Source: Amaranthus tricolor (Eukaryota; Streptophyta; Magnoliopsida; Caryophyllales; Amaranthaceae). From it: DNA of 64,000 nt. Both the position numbers and the translations under genes were made by a program. The notes beneath the pieces were generated by a model. That model was not told the DNA's origin, did not search any database, and saw nothing but the letters and a program-made list of their open reading frames with translations. The stretch lies in assembly GCF_026212465.1 (NCBI RefSeq), contig NC_080058.1, positions 20,039,333-20,103,332 of the forward strand. Direction: 5' to 3'. Positions 11,053 through 25,200 of the stretch are shown one piece after another (the stretch's first letter is position 1; the number at the start of each line of letters is the position of its first letter).

Positions 11053-11979
11053 ACACTTTACAAATTGGGTAACATTAATATATAACACTTTGAAATTTGA
11101 TAAAATTAAATATGCAATATATTTTATGTAAGTAACACATTTATAATATTAATCTATTTAATTATTATTTTTGTAACTTTTTATGCTACAAATTAGATTT
11201 GAATATACTTGATCTAATTAAGTAAATGAAACTAATTTAAACAATTAATTAGACTAGAATACGTGTATATAATTTTTGAGTTTTTTTAGTACATAAAAAC
11301 TTTAAACTAACTCAATGAAACTATTAGCTAGATTATCTATTAATTCATTTTAAACTAAATTCTAAATATAAATGATTAAAACTAGGATTATTTAAAACAA
11401 ATAATGGGGTCAATATTGTATGTAGTCGTAAATGATGAAATTGAATACTTTAGCTAAACTTTTCCAAGATAAAGAATAAAATAAGAGCAATAACAGATCG
11501 CAAAAAGATAAGAGCGCAATTAAAAAAATTAAAAAACAAAAAAAAAAGAAAGAAAAACTCTTACATCAACTGGGATCTAAATGCAAGTATAATGTTCTCT
11601 TATAAAAGAAAACGTAAAAGAGCAAAATAACAAAAAAAAACCTTGTCCAACATTGCTTGGAAAATAAATTGCAAGTCTAATACTTCCTTATAAAAGACAC
11701 AAGGAAGAAAAGTAAAATATCAAAATAAATTTTATCTCACAGTGATTGGGAAAACAAAATAAAAATTAAGTTTTCTTTTATAAAAAAAGGGAATAGACCT
11801 AGCAAAATAAATGCTCCCTTATAAAGAGCCAAACAAATTTTATCTCAATTATAAAATAAAGTAGAGTAGCAAAATAAATTTACATTATTTACTAAGAGAT
11901 AAGTTTTTTGTAATGTATCTATAATTAATGTGAATTTCATGGAAAATCTTGTTAATTATTGATAAAATTCCCTACATTG
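11053..11979. other. AT-rich sequence with repeat remnants
   Basis: This begins with the continuation of the TAACACTTT repeat interrupted by the Stowaway-type element. From about 11,550 to 11,880 the words CTTATAAAAGA.. / CAAAATAAATT recur at intervals of roughly 100 bp, suggesting a decayed tandem repeat. No gene is seen. Confidence 0.4.
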
Positions 11980-12168
11980 TTGCAATACTAGACATTAGTT
12001 TTTGAAACATTCATAATTTGATAGAATAAATTAGTTATAAACTTGCAATACTAGACATTAGTGTTTGAAACATTCATAATTTGATAGAATAAATTAGTTA
12101 TAAACTTGCAATACTAGACATTAGTGTTTGAAACATTCATAATTTGATAGAATAAATTAGTTATAAAC
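11980..12168. repeat. 63-bp tandem repeat, 3 units
   Basis: Units start at 11,980, 12,043 and 12,106 with TTGCAATACTAGACATTAG and end in AATAAATTAGTTATAAAC. The copies are nearly identical (one T/G difference), implying recent expansion. The array lies about 1 kb downstream of the phosphatase stop codon. Confidence 0.9.
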
Positions 12169-13181
12169 TAGATAGTGCTCGTACGATGCTCGGTTTTTTT
12201 CATTTTATTGTAAAAAACGAATAAATTGAATAAGTCCAGCATAATAATATAGATCAATGATGCTTTGTAAATTTAAAATCAAAGATAATAATTTGTGCAT
12301 CTTATTACATAGTACTATTTATTACATTGTTTTTCAAATTATAATAATGTAATAGTCCCTAGTAAAGCTTTTAATGATGGTCAAATTAATCATCTTATGA
12401 TTATTCTTAGCATTTAATATTCCTATAGTCATTCTAATTCAATGACATCATCTTAACTTAAAAGAGGAAAAAAAATCTCTTCAAAAGATGATAACTCATT
12501 AATTTCTTGAGTTGCTTATGTTAGCTGTGTTTTGTTTTACTATATTGTATAAATATGTTGAAATTATTCGATAAATTAATAAAAATTTGAGAAACTAAAA
12601 TCAATCAATCAAAAAATTCTTGTAGTTTCGACTTGCTCTCAGTGAAAATCGGTATGGGTTTAAATAAGTTTAGTTAAACATCGATTCAAATTTACCTCAA
12701 TAAAAAATTAATTTAGGTTAAGTCGATTTTAACTGAAATAAAAATGCAGAAAGAAACATAAATATGTTGAACAAAATATTGATAGTTGTTCAGTTTACTT
12801 TTTTGGTGAATTAACTACTATAGTAGGTCATTGCGTTACCCAAGTTACTTTAGATAAATACCCCTAAAGTTAAAATTATTTATGATTACTCAATATGCGA
12901 AATTAATGTAGGAAAATCAAAAAAATATTTGATTATTCGAGATAGTGTTTTCTTAAATGAAAATAAGCACCATAATTTAGGAAAATAACATACTCTCTTA
13001 ACAACCATGTTGACCTATTAATAAAAGACAATTCAGGAAACTAAAAACATTGAATAATTTATAAAAGTGTAAAGCTATAACTTACTATTTTACTCGCTCA
13101 TAATTTTGGAAAATAGCAAACTATTACTATTTAATTCGGGAAACTAAAATCTACTTAAGAAGCTTACTGTTTTCCGCTATT
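12169..13181. other. AT-rich 3' flank of the phosphatase gene
   Basis: No gene or intact transposon was recognised. It presumably contains the phosphatase 3' UTR and polyadenylation region just left of 13,182. Several AATAAA-type words on the minus strand are possible signals but are not distinctive in such AT-rich DNA. Confidence 0.4.
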
Positions 13182-13222
13182 TTATTCGGTCATAATCGAA
13201 TTCAACGACCCAGATCGATCAC
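13182..13222 (-). CDS. Phosphatase exon 4 (terminal)
   Basis: After an 81-bp intron (acceptor TTATTTATGCAG), 41 nt encode 13 residues ending in MTE and a TAA at 13182-13184. It is short and supported by splice signals and phase, not by conserved residues. The alternative is read-through of the donor into a 12-residue tail ending at 13,266. Confidence 0.65.
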
Positions 13223-16200
13223 CTGCATAAATAAGTCATCAGTAAAATATATCGACACATAAATATTAGAAAACTTGTTCAAGAAAATTAATGAGTAAAA
13301 TACCAGTAGAAGCCCAAAGGACTTGAGGATCAATAACAGTTAGATGATCATCTTGGAGTCGCTTCCATGTAAGAATAGACTTAACAGGACCCCATGATCC
13401 GTCTTGAGTTTTATCCAACTTGATGTTGATCACCCTGGCTCTTCTAGGCCAACCAGGGATTCCATAGCCATGATATCCAAATCCAGCATCATAACAAAGT
13501 TGAATGTCACAATGCTTTCCACAATAGTCGTTTACATGACCATGTCCAACAAAAGCAGCTTTGATATCTCCTGCTGCCAGCATTGTGTCGAAGAATCCTG
13601 AATTCACTCCTGGGCAGATCACTTTCTCTTGCTTTTCACCCACCATTTGGGAATCTGTAATGTTGTTGAATTCAGGTATTGGAATGTGGAAGAATACTAA
13701 CCCTGGAGCTGGCTGCTCTTGTGCTTCTGGTGCACTCATGTAGGCTTCCTGCAGATTAGATATTAATTAGTAGTCAATTACAAATACAATCATCATTCTG
13801 CTTTCCTAAATCAAGATTTAGACAAGTTCTGCTTCCGAAATTAAAGTCAGGTTGTTTTGTAGCTGCACATTTGAAACTTAAACATGTCTATACCTAAAAA
13901 GTAATACAAGTCATAAAGGAACCAATTCAATTAAAAACTTCAGTTGATATGTCCTACTACCTCTATCCAAAAATTAAAAAAAAAACAAAAAAAAATATTT
14001 GCTATTTCATTAAAAAATAAAAAAACATGTTTTTCCCTTGAATATAATAAATACTTTTTAATTATTAATTCATTATTTTTCTATGATAAATATTAATTTT
14101 AAGTATTATGAATATTAATATTATTTATTTTTATAATAAATATTAATATTATTTATTATGAATAAATTTATTAATTTAGGATGTATTTTAATTTTAAATA
14201 TTTTTCTTAAAGAAAATTTAAGTTATATTTAAATCAATTATATAGATAATACAAATTAAAATGTAAACTTTTTTCTTTTATTTTCATATTACTATCTTCT
14301 ATGAATAAATCCATAAATGAAAGATTCGAGAAATAACTTCATCGAAATAACCAAAATGAGAAAAAGTCTTGAGGAAGTCCGAAGTAAAGATAAGTCTTGA
14401 GATATTCGAAATGAGAGATGAGAAATCAAAAATGAAACTCTGATAGAATTCAAAAATGTGTTCTTTTAATTGTCCACTTCTAAACCGACAACAGCCTGGC
14501 GACCACACAAAAAAAGGTGATAGAAAGCAAGAAGACCACACCAAAAAATGTCTGGGGCGCAGCCACACCAACGCTATTTTATAATAACAATAATACTAAT
14601 AACAATATTAAAATAAATATCGACGCCTGTCTACGGCCCCAGGTCAAAGCCAACTGTGCTGAAACCTTAGGCCATAGTCAGGCCATCGCCAATTAAAAAA
14701 ATATATTTGAACTGTTAAATTCATGCTTAAAAATATTTACTTTGGTTATGTTTTGCTCTTTGTTGGGTTAGTTTGCTTAAAATCATGGTTATTGGTATTG
14801 TATTAGTTATTGTAGTTTTTGTTTTTGGGCTAGCCCGAGTGAAGGGAACAATATGGATAAAATCATAAAATGCATGATTTGGGTTAATTTGTTGCAGGAC
14901 CGGCCCTAGACGGTGACCTTGAGGGTAGGCAAGGGGTGCTACCGCCCAGGGCCCAATGTTTTTAGGGGCCCAATTACAGGTTGAAAATGTACAGGTAAAA
15001 AAAATGATTTTCATCCGTATTCATTAGGTACAATAATCTTGAAAAAGGAGAATGAGTAAAGTAAGTAAAACGGTCATTGATCTCAACAGTCATACGTATT
15101 AATTAAGTAAAAAAACAAAAGATTTTTGGGTTATTCCTCATTAATACATTAATGACTTTTCAACCCAATTTTACCACTTTATGCCCCTTCACCAATAAAC
15201 TTCATTTTTCAAGTAAAAAATTCCAATTTTCTATCACCATTTTCAAATTCCGACTTCTATTAGCATCAATTTGTTGGTTTATTTCAGTTTGTGGTCATGA
15301 ATTTGGGCATTCATTTATGAAAGTTTTCCCTGGTAATTTTTTAGTCCTCTTTTCTTTGTTTCCAAATTACTTTTAAACTACACTATGTATATGTTTTTTT
15401 AAAGTGCAATTTTTAATTATTTGTTGAATTATTAGTTGAAATTGCTGATACTTTTTTATCATATTTTGTTTGAATATAAATTTAATTTTTGGTTTAATTT
15501 CGTTTTGATTATATTGTGAGTATGTCTTTTATTTGATTCATTTCGTTGACATTATATACTACTTGTTAGGCTATTGATGTGGTAGTTTTTCTCGCAATCT
15601 TCAACTCTCAAGTCATTTTCCTGCGAAATCTTTGCAATTTATGGCTTCTCTAAGTCTTTAAGGTTAGTAAGATTAGCATCTTGGTGAGAGCAAATATATA
15701 TACATCGCATAATTCATAATAGATTTTTGGATACTAATGGACAAAGTTGAATTTTTTGACCATGAATATAAACGTGACAACAAAACAACATAGGAAGTAC
15801 TACGAAAAGGGGCCTAATTTTTCCATTTCCCCTAGGGCCTATAAAATCAGAGAAACGGCACTAATTTGATGCAGTCTTTATGTTCTGGTATTATGGGTCA
15901 GAGGTAGTGGCAGATCTATTCACAGGCACCCCCTAACATATGCCTCAGGGGGATTTTTATTTGAAAAAATTTGATGCTGTTAGGGGTCCAAAGTACCATG
16001 TTTCATTTCATCAACATTCAAAAAAAAAACTCTTACTCTTCTCTCTTTTCCTCTAAAAGAAAAGCAAAACTACTCTAAAACCCTAAAGACTCATGCGTCT
16101 GTCGCCGCCCACCTGCGCTTGTCGTCGCCCATTTGCACCTGCCGCCTGCTTACCTACGACCTCCGGCCAGCCGTTGCCGTCTATTTGCCTGCCGCTGCCC

Positions 16201-19200
16201 TGTTCGCTGCCTTTCTCTCCTCTCTTCTACTAAAAAAAACTCTACAATCAGAATTTTTGTTTTTTGAACGTATTTTCACTCATTTTAATCTTAATCTTTA
16301 ATTCTTTATGTTCTCATCGTTTATCATAATCTATAATCATGATGTTTTACTTTCTCTATCTTAATCTCAATCTTGATTTTGAATTTTGTTAGAATGTTAT
16401 ATTTTTTTTATGTTATTTAATTGAATTATTGAATATTTGTTAATGTTATGTAAATGTGTTTGTTAATTTTGAATAATTGAATGTTTCTTGACTTTTTTTT
16501 GTTTATCTTCTTTGAGTAATTAAATATTTGACTAATTGAATAATTGAACATTTGTGAATGTGTTTTGATGTTCTTGCTAGAATTCAAAAATCAATATAGA
16601 GAAAACAAGAGAGTATTGTTTCTTTTTTTGCCGAACATTTCTAATCCTACTCCATCATCTATTCCTTCTCAAGATTAAGAGAAAGAAAGTGAAACGGTTC
16701 AAACTCCAACCCCAATAAATAAAGGAATATTAACTTTCATTGATGTTTTGAATCTTCCTCAAGATCCCAGAAAAAGGAGAAAAATGTCTCAATTTCACCC
16801 AAGTGACCAAGATATTGTTAGAAGAGAACATTGTTCAAGAAATACTTGTCAACCTTATAAACATGAATTTAAATTCACAAAGTTTGGGATAAAAAACCGT
16901 AGATTTAATCTGAAATGGTTTGATAAATACAAAACATGGCTTGAATATAGTGTTGAGACAGATGCAGCTTTTTGTTTCGCTTGTTATTTATTCAAGGATG
17001 ATAATGTTGGACAACATTCTTTTGTGATGGATGGATTTCATAATTGGAAACGGTCGGATTCTTTGATGTACATGTTGGTGCAAATATGAGTGCTCATCGA
17101 ATAGCAATGAAATGACTTGAAGATTAATTCAATCTCAGCTGCTTTGTTTAAGCAAGATGAAGAAGCTAAAATTAAATATCGAAGGAGATTAGAAGTTTCC
17201 GTTAAGTGCTTGAGGTGGCTTATAGTTCAAGGCATGCCATGTCTGGTTCATAATGAAAAACAAGATTCACTAAATAGGGGTAACTTAATTGAACTTTTAA
17301 AATTTCACGCGGAAGGTAGACCTGATGTTGAAGATGTTGTGCTGGACAATGTGCCGAAAAATTGTCAAATGATAATTCCTTCAATTCAAAAAGAAATCAT
17401 TAATGCTTGTGCAAAAGAGACCACCAAAGCAATTGTCACAGAAATCGGTGAAGAGTGTTTTGCTATTCTTGCTGATGGTTTCTCATCTTTTGATTTAAAA
17501 AAATTGTATGGCTTGCTTTAGTCGTTGTGATTTCTCATCTTTTGATACAATAAAATTGTTGAATCTTGCTAAATTTTATCCAAATAAGTTTCCAAATGAA
17601 GATTTGATATTCTTTGAGGAATCGCTTCAAAGTTTCATTAGTGATGTGAGAAATGATGACTGATTCTTTGATGTGAAGACTCTTAATGAACTATCCATTA
17701 AACTTGTTGATACAAGGAAGCATGAAACTCATTCAGATGTCTATAAGCTGTTGAAATTGATATTTCTTCTTCCAATGACGACATCAATTGTCGAAAGATC
17801 ATTTTCTGGAATGACTCACATAAAAAGCAAAGTGCGAAACAGCATGGGAGAACAATTTTTGAATGATAGCTTAGCTACCTTTTAGGAGAAGGATTTGTTT
17901 CTCAATGTTAGTATTGATGCTATTATACATCGATTCCAAAATATGAGAACTAGGCAAGAATAATTGAAGTTTGTTCGTTGCTTTATATTTCATTTTGTTG
18001 GACTATGTTTTCATTGTAGATTTGAACAATTGTAGTTTGTTCGTAACCTTTTATATTAATTTGGCTTTGTCTTAGAATTATTGCACTTCTACAAGTCATT
18101 TTGCCGAAATAAAAAATATTTTAGTTGTTAATTTTACAAATGAACCTTTGACGAAATTTCGTTCATTTGTTAGTGCCCCAGGAGACTCTAAATCCTAAAT
18201 CCGCCACTGGTCATAGGGTATGACCAAAGATTCACTCCTATTTCGAAATGAGCAAAGTTGAGTAAGAGCTTAGCTCTTGAGCTTGAAGGTAAAGTCTCAA
18301 TCTAATTAACCATCAACTTAAAAGTTAGAAAATTGTTTGGTTTCACCATGTATACTAATGATGAAGTAGTATAAAAGCCAAACACTACCAGGTCATTCTA
18401 GTCACCTTAGAAAGTTCATGAAGGAGGTTGCCTATATGTTCAAGTTTAATGATATAGTCTTATGAATGGTTAATAGTAGGTTGAAATAATGAAATTTGAT
18501 GAATTAAAGAAGGTAAATGTTTAGAAAGCTACACCTTTCTCTAACCTAATGACTACACATTCCATAAGGCAAGAAGTGAGAAAGACCTTGGTTAAGTTCC
18601 CACGTAAACAACAGTCTTTTGAACAACTAAAAGATTAGTATCATGGCAGAGCAAGGCCCCAATTCTAGAAGGTCAATTTTGGCTTCCCATGATTAATTTA
18701 TGTTCTTTGAGACGATCTTATCGTGGAGCACTCTTTAACAATTGGCTGAATAGCCCAAACTAATACAATTATTAGCATATAGACTCCTTATTTCGAAGTT
18801 GTCTCATCAAAAGACAACCTCTCGCAAGAGTAGCTCCTAATATTTTAAGAAAAACACTTCCTTTATGTTTTTTACTTGCTCGAATTTCCATTTGGGTGTT
18901 TTTAAATACATACATCCTTATTAGAAGTGTTCTTTGGGACACGTAGGGATGGATCGGAGATCTTTCTTGATAGGTCAGGTTGGGCTAGGTCATATTATTT
19001 TTTATAACGGGTCGGGCCAGGCCAACGGCCCATTCCGTCCCTCATGGCCCATTTATGTAAAACATTCTCATTATATTAATTAATTATGAAATCAATTTTA
19101 TAAATATTAATTATATTACCTAATACAGCATATATTGTAAAATTTTAAATATATAAATATTAATCAAATAACTACCACTAGCCGTTAAAACACTTTAAAA

Positions 19201-22200
19201 ATTTTAATTACTATTTAAAATTTGTTCAAGTTGACATTAGAAAGTATTTAAAGCCCGACTTGTTTTAAGTTTTTCCTTGTCCAACCAGAAAGTGGAGTAA
19301 CCTTATGAGTTTTACATCTCAAGATGACAAATTACTAAAGCTGCTTATGGGTGGGTTACCTACCAGGCTCAAAAGACGGGCAGGCTTGGACAACAGTTTC
19401 AAAAAAAATATAATATTTGGACCTGTACTACTTGTCCTCCAAGTTAAGTGGGCGGGTAGCGGCACAAATGTAATACCGGTGTGTAAACCCGTCTGCCTAC
19501 TTATTTAATAGATATACAATTTTCTAAAATATATTATATGTGATTAATTGTTTCTATGCTTTTGCTTCAGATCACAAGTAGGCATCTTTATTTTCATGCT
19601 TAGATGTACTTTTCTTAGGTGCAAAAAATCTTTGAACTCACAAGACACAACCATACTAAAGCTTTAATCCAAACAATACGAAAAGTCGTTAGTTATAAAC
19701 TAACAATATATAAGAACATAAATATGTAAATTAGTTTTTTACTTAATTATAAATTAAAAATTCGTTTGTCTACGAATCCTGCCTGCTAAGAAAGAGGATG
19801 GGGACTATTAATATTTTGGGCCCGCAGGCAGGATTTTAGGGCCAGGTTTGGTCTGCATCCAAATCCACCCACGAATACCTTGACAAATTATCATTCACAA
19901 AGAAACAACAAAGATCAACATTGTTGCCCTTTTGTTGAGCAACATTTCTCATAACTTCTTTGGCTTTGGAAAATTTAGCCTTCAACGCGTCTAGCGTATT
20001 AACAAATGCAAAACCTTAGTTTGGTCCATCTCCAACAATATACCAGTATAAAATCAACCCATTCAAACAAACCATGTCTTAATTCAAGGACTCTTTGTTG
20101 TAAATCACAAATTATCGTTCAATGTTGTGATTTCGCTTTCTTTACGTTGTGTCAAGCTCCAAATCTCACCTTAATGGAGGTGAGTTCAATCACCTCGTTG
20201 CTTACTATTTGGCTTGCACATTTGAGAATGAAGTTATGAATGCAAAGAAGTATGGGTGCATATGCTTTGGATCACTCAATGAAGTGATAGACGAGGATGA
20301 TTTAGAATGCCTTAATGAAGGGAAGGCACGAAGATTGGGAGGATTTGAAGACCACTCGACCAGTATTTGCTACAATCCAGTAGGTTCTATGAATCCGCTC
20401 ACCTGGTGGAGCATGGCCCGCTCGATCGAGCAACTTTCAGTGCCCAAAACAGAATGTTTCTATTTTATGCGGGTTTTCTTGTAGGCTTTCAAATATGACA
20501 TGGGACTATATAATGGATCTTAGGGATTCATTAGGGTTCAATAGAGTGCCTAATACTCAGAATCAACTATCGTTTTAACTAAGAGAGTTCATTCTACTTG
20601 CATTAGGGCATTTGAGAGAGATTGACATCAAAGGTTCAATCTTTACTTTGAGAGGTTGTTCTCAAAGGTTGTGTGAGTTGAGTCATTAATATATTGTTGA
20701 GTATATTAATGATAAGATACTTCTTTTGAGGGAGAGGTATCCTTAAAGATACCTCATATATCTTGTGTTTTGTGTTCTCTATTGTTGTGCTCAGTTTTTG
20801 TTGCTTTCTTTGTGCTTTCTTTTTTCTTGTTTGTTATTCATCATTGTCATACCCTATTCATCTTTGTGCTTTTGGTGAGATTTGTGGGTTGTTTGGTAGG
20901 TGAAAGTTAGGGTCTTTGGTGAAGAAACAAGATGGCAAAGTTTTATATTCCATTGTTTGATAGAAAATGAATTTTTCAGTGTGGAGAAGCACCGTAGAAG
21001 ACTTGTTGGTGCAACAAGGGATTGATGATGCTCTTGAGAGATCCAAGCCAACATCAATGGATGAAGGGAAGTGAGTGGCTATGAAGAAGAAGGTGGTGAG
21101 CACTATTAGGCTTGCCGTTGCACCCAAAATCAAGTATAATTACTTGAAGGAGACTGACCCTGGTGTGTTGTTGGAGAAACCTCAAGCGGTGTATGCTTCT
21201 AAAAATCTCTTACCAACAAATTTTGCTCGAGATGGGAGTTGTATCAACTCATGAAGGAGGATAATACAAGTATGCAAGATAATATCAACAAATTAACCAA
21301 TTTGTGTGCCAATTGTTGAATGCCGATGAGAAGCTTTCTGATGAGGGGAAAGCCTTACTACTCTTGGCTTCACTTCCTAAGAGCTATAAGAATATAGTTC
21401 AAACGTTGCTCCATGGGAGAGAATCTATCACACTCGATCAAGCATTTGTGGCGTTGAGAGAGAATGATAGGTTTTTAGAGAAACATGATGGGGAAGACAA
21501 GTAGGGGAGTAGTGAGGCACTATTTGGTGAGGGTTCAAGAGGGAGAGCAAAGGACAAGGGTTATCAAGCTAGGGGGAATTCTCAAGGGAGAAATGACTAT
21601 AGTAACGAGGAGTGTTACTATTGTAAAAAGAAGGGGCACATTCAAATGATGTGTAAGGAGATGAAGGAAGACCTCAAGAGATGAAAGACTTGAGGGTTGG
21701 AAGAAGAGATGGTGAAAGTAGCGGGGATGCCGCTCTAGGCTTTGTGGATGATGATGACTATGATGGTGCGCTTCTTATTGATGGGGGAGTGACTCATAAT
21801 AAGAAATGGGCGATTAACGCCGGTTGTTCATTCCATATATGTTGTGAGAAAGAGAAGTTTGCTAAGCTTAGCTATGTTGATGAAGGCCTTTTCACTTTGC
21901 CAAATGATGAGAGGGTGAAGGTGGAGGGTATTAGTGAGGTTGTGATTATGACACGTAATGGTGTCAAGAGAAGGCTAGGTGGTGTGAGGTATGTTCCCAA
22001 GCTTGAGAGGAACCTCATCTCACTTGGTAGATTGGAGTCAAAGGTATGCACCTTCAAAGCTAGTGATGGGTTCTTGAAGGTCATTAAGGAGAGCATGGTG
22101 CTCATGAGAGGGAGAAGGAGTGAAAGCAACTTGTATGTGTTACAAGTTGATGGTGGTTGCCTAGGCCACATGGATGATTGCAAGTCACCCAAGAAGGTGA

Positions 22201-25200
22201 CATTTGATGATGATGAAAGATTTGAGCTTGAGGGGGAGATTGTTGTGTCAAGCTCCAAATCTCACCTTGATGGAGGTGAGTTCGATCACCTCGTTGCTTA
22301 CTCTTTGTCTTACACGTTTGAGAATGAAGTTATGAGTGCAAAGAAGTATGAGAGCATATACTTTGGGTCACTCAATGAAATGATAAATGAGGATGATTTA
22401 GAGTGCCTTAACGAAAGGAAGGCACGAAGATTGGAAGGATTTGAAGACCACTCGACCAGTCGAGCAAGAGTAGCTCCGTCAAGCCAAGTCTCTACTACTT
22501 CATCCGCTCTCCTGGTGGAGCTTGGCCTGCTCGATCGAGCGACTTCTAGCGTCCAAAACAGAATGTTTCTATTTTATGCGGGTTTTCTTGTGGGCTTTTG
22601 AGGGATTGTCTTAAGGCTCCCAAATATGACATGGGATTATATAATGGATCTTAGGGATTCATTAGGGTTTAAGAGAGAGCCTAATACTTAGAATCAACTA
22701 TGGTTTTAGCCAAGAGAGTTCATTCTACTTGCATTAAGGCAATTGAGAGAGATTGACATTAAAGGTTCAATCTTTACTTTGAAAGGTTGTTCTCAAAGGT
22801 TGTGTGAGTTACGTCATTAATGTATTGTTGATTATATTAATAATAAGATACTTGTTTTCAGAGGGAGGTATCCTTAGATACTTCATATATTTTGTGTTTT
22901 GTGTTTTCCATTGTTGTGCTCTATTTTTGGTGCTTTCTTTGTGCTTTCTTTTCTCTTGTTTGTTCTTCACCATTATCATAACCCATTCACAACACTTTAG
23001 AATTTTCTTGTTAATCAGAAATAAAGGTGTAATAAAATATAAAGTCGACATGTTAAAAACCTGTGCCGACCTGCTAATTTTTAAAACCGTTCTAACTCGT
23101 TAAAAGTCCGACCCTTTTAAAAAAAGACAATTTTTTATTAAGACTGTCATATCGTGAGACGGCTTAATATGGGCTGGCCCAATATTTAATTTTAAAAAAC
23201 CTAAAAAAACAACTCGTCTTATATGAGACTGTCTCAACATGGGACGGGCCCATATATTAGCTTATTTCTTTAATTAATTACTTTAAAATCATAAGTGATC
23301 GTTTTAAGATTATAAGTAATAACTCTAAAATTATAAAAAAATAACTATTTTAAAATTATAAATGACCACTTTAAGACAGAATGTGTGTATTGGGTCAGCC
23401 CAATAAAGATGGTCTCACCGTGAGACCGTCTCATTTAAGAATTAGTGAAAAAAACACTATTTTTGATTTACTTAATTGAATTATTTTTGAAAAAGGACAT
23501 TAATTGGGCTATTTGTATGAACCCCTCTCACCATAAGATGGTCTCATAATTAACGGACTTGACCCTGTTATGATGGGCCGGATCACATGCTTTTAATAGG
23601 CTCCTAGCATTAATTAAATGCTCCCCCTATAAAAAAAAAAAAAAAGAAAACGCACTCATTTACTTCTTTAACATCAATTATGTATTTCTTACATATTTAA
23701 TATCCTCACTTCAATAATTTGATCCCCACTGTTTTCCACCATCTTTTCATTCTCCAACTTTTCTAATTATTTAAATATTCTATACTTAAATTGAAAAATT
23801 AATCATTTTCTCAGATCCTCCCTCTAATTCAACATTAACGTCTCATTTGCTTTATGCACTTATTCAATCCTTAATATCTCTAATATTGCATTATTAAAAA
23901 TTATGAAAAGTTAATATAAATAATCCTTGCATTGAAACGAATCAAACAAGATCCCACATGACTATGTTTTAACTTGTAGATTAATAATAAAATACAAATT
24001 TAGAGTAAGAGATGGACAGTGTCCAAAAAGCAAAGAAAATGTTAGTGTTAAATTGGAGGGAGTATACTAGTACTAACAAGTGTTAAATTGAAAAACTAGT
24101 CATTTTCTCACACTTATTTTGTGTGTACTTTCTCTATATAATGTATCTAAAAAATAGTACTCCTTGAAAATTTAGAAAGTGTTAAAACTTAGAGAGATAA
24201 GGAGGAAATAGAATGAGTAAAAGTTAGAAGATAGAGATGTTTTTATTCATTGGTGTGATTTTTTACATTAGTGAACTTCCATATTTATATGCAAGTTCAA
24301 CTACAATTACATTGAATGCATTCACATTAGGGTAAATTCATTAATTACCTTTCACACTATATTCATTAATTACCTTTCACACTATATTTCAACACTCCCC
24401 CTTGAATTCACATTCTAATTATGTAAAAAAGAGTAAAATATTATTACAATATTTCTATTTAATACTGCCTCATTAAAAACCTTGTCAGGAAAAACCCAAT
24501 GGGATAAAAACATGAACGAAGGGAAAAAGAGTGCAGTAAATATGATTCTCCCCCTGAGTTCAACAAATATCTCGTAGATGACACATTCCAATTTTATATA
24601 CAAGTTGCTCGAATCTCTTTGTTGGAAGGGACTTTGTGAATTGATCTATAAGATTTTCACGTGATTGAATTTGTTTGACTTTTATTATTTCGTACTTCTG
24701 GAGGTCATGTGCAAAGAAAAAGTTTAGTGCTATGTGTTTGGTTCTATCCCCTTTTATGAAGCCTTCACTAACTTGTTCAATACAACCGATATTATCTTCA
24801 AAAATTACAGTTAGAGAATTTATTATTGAGTTTATCCCACATTCTTCTTGAATGTGACCAATTACGGACCTTAAACAAACGAATTCTCTACTTGTTTCAT
24901 AAAGGGCGATCAATACTGCATGATTTGATGATGTAGCTGTCAGTGTCTGTTTCGTGGATCTCCAAGATATTGGGTACCTCCATATGTGAATACATATCCA
25001 TTTTTTGATTTAGCCTTATGGGGGTCTAATAAGTATCCAGCATCTGAATATCCAACAAGAGTAGCAACTTGCTTTGATCTATAAAATAGTCCAAAGATCT
25101 TTAGTTCCTCGAACGTAGCGCAACAAATGTTTTATCCCATTCCAATGTCTCTTTGTTGGTGAATTGCTATATCTAGCTAATAAATTAACAGCAAAAGCAA

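Noticed and set aside
13561..13743. Plus-strand ORFs over phosphatase exon 3
   Set aside because: Antisense shadows of the real exon.
15152..15376. 74-codon ORF inside the small hAT derivative
   Set aside because: No motif, AT-rich codons, not conserved in any sister element seen here.
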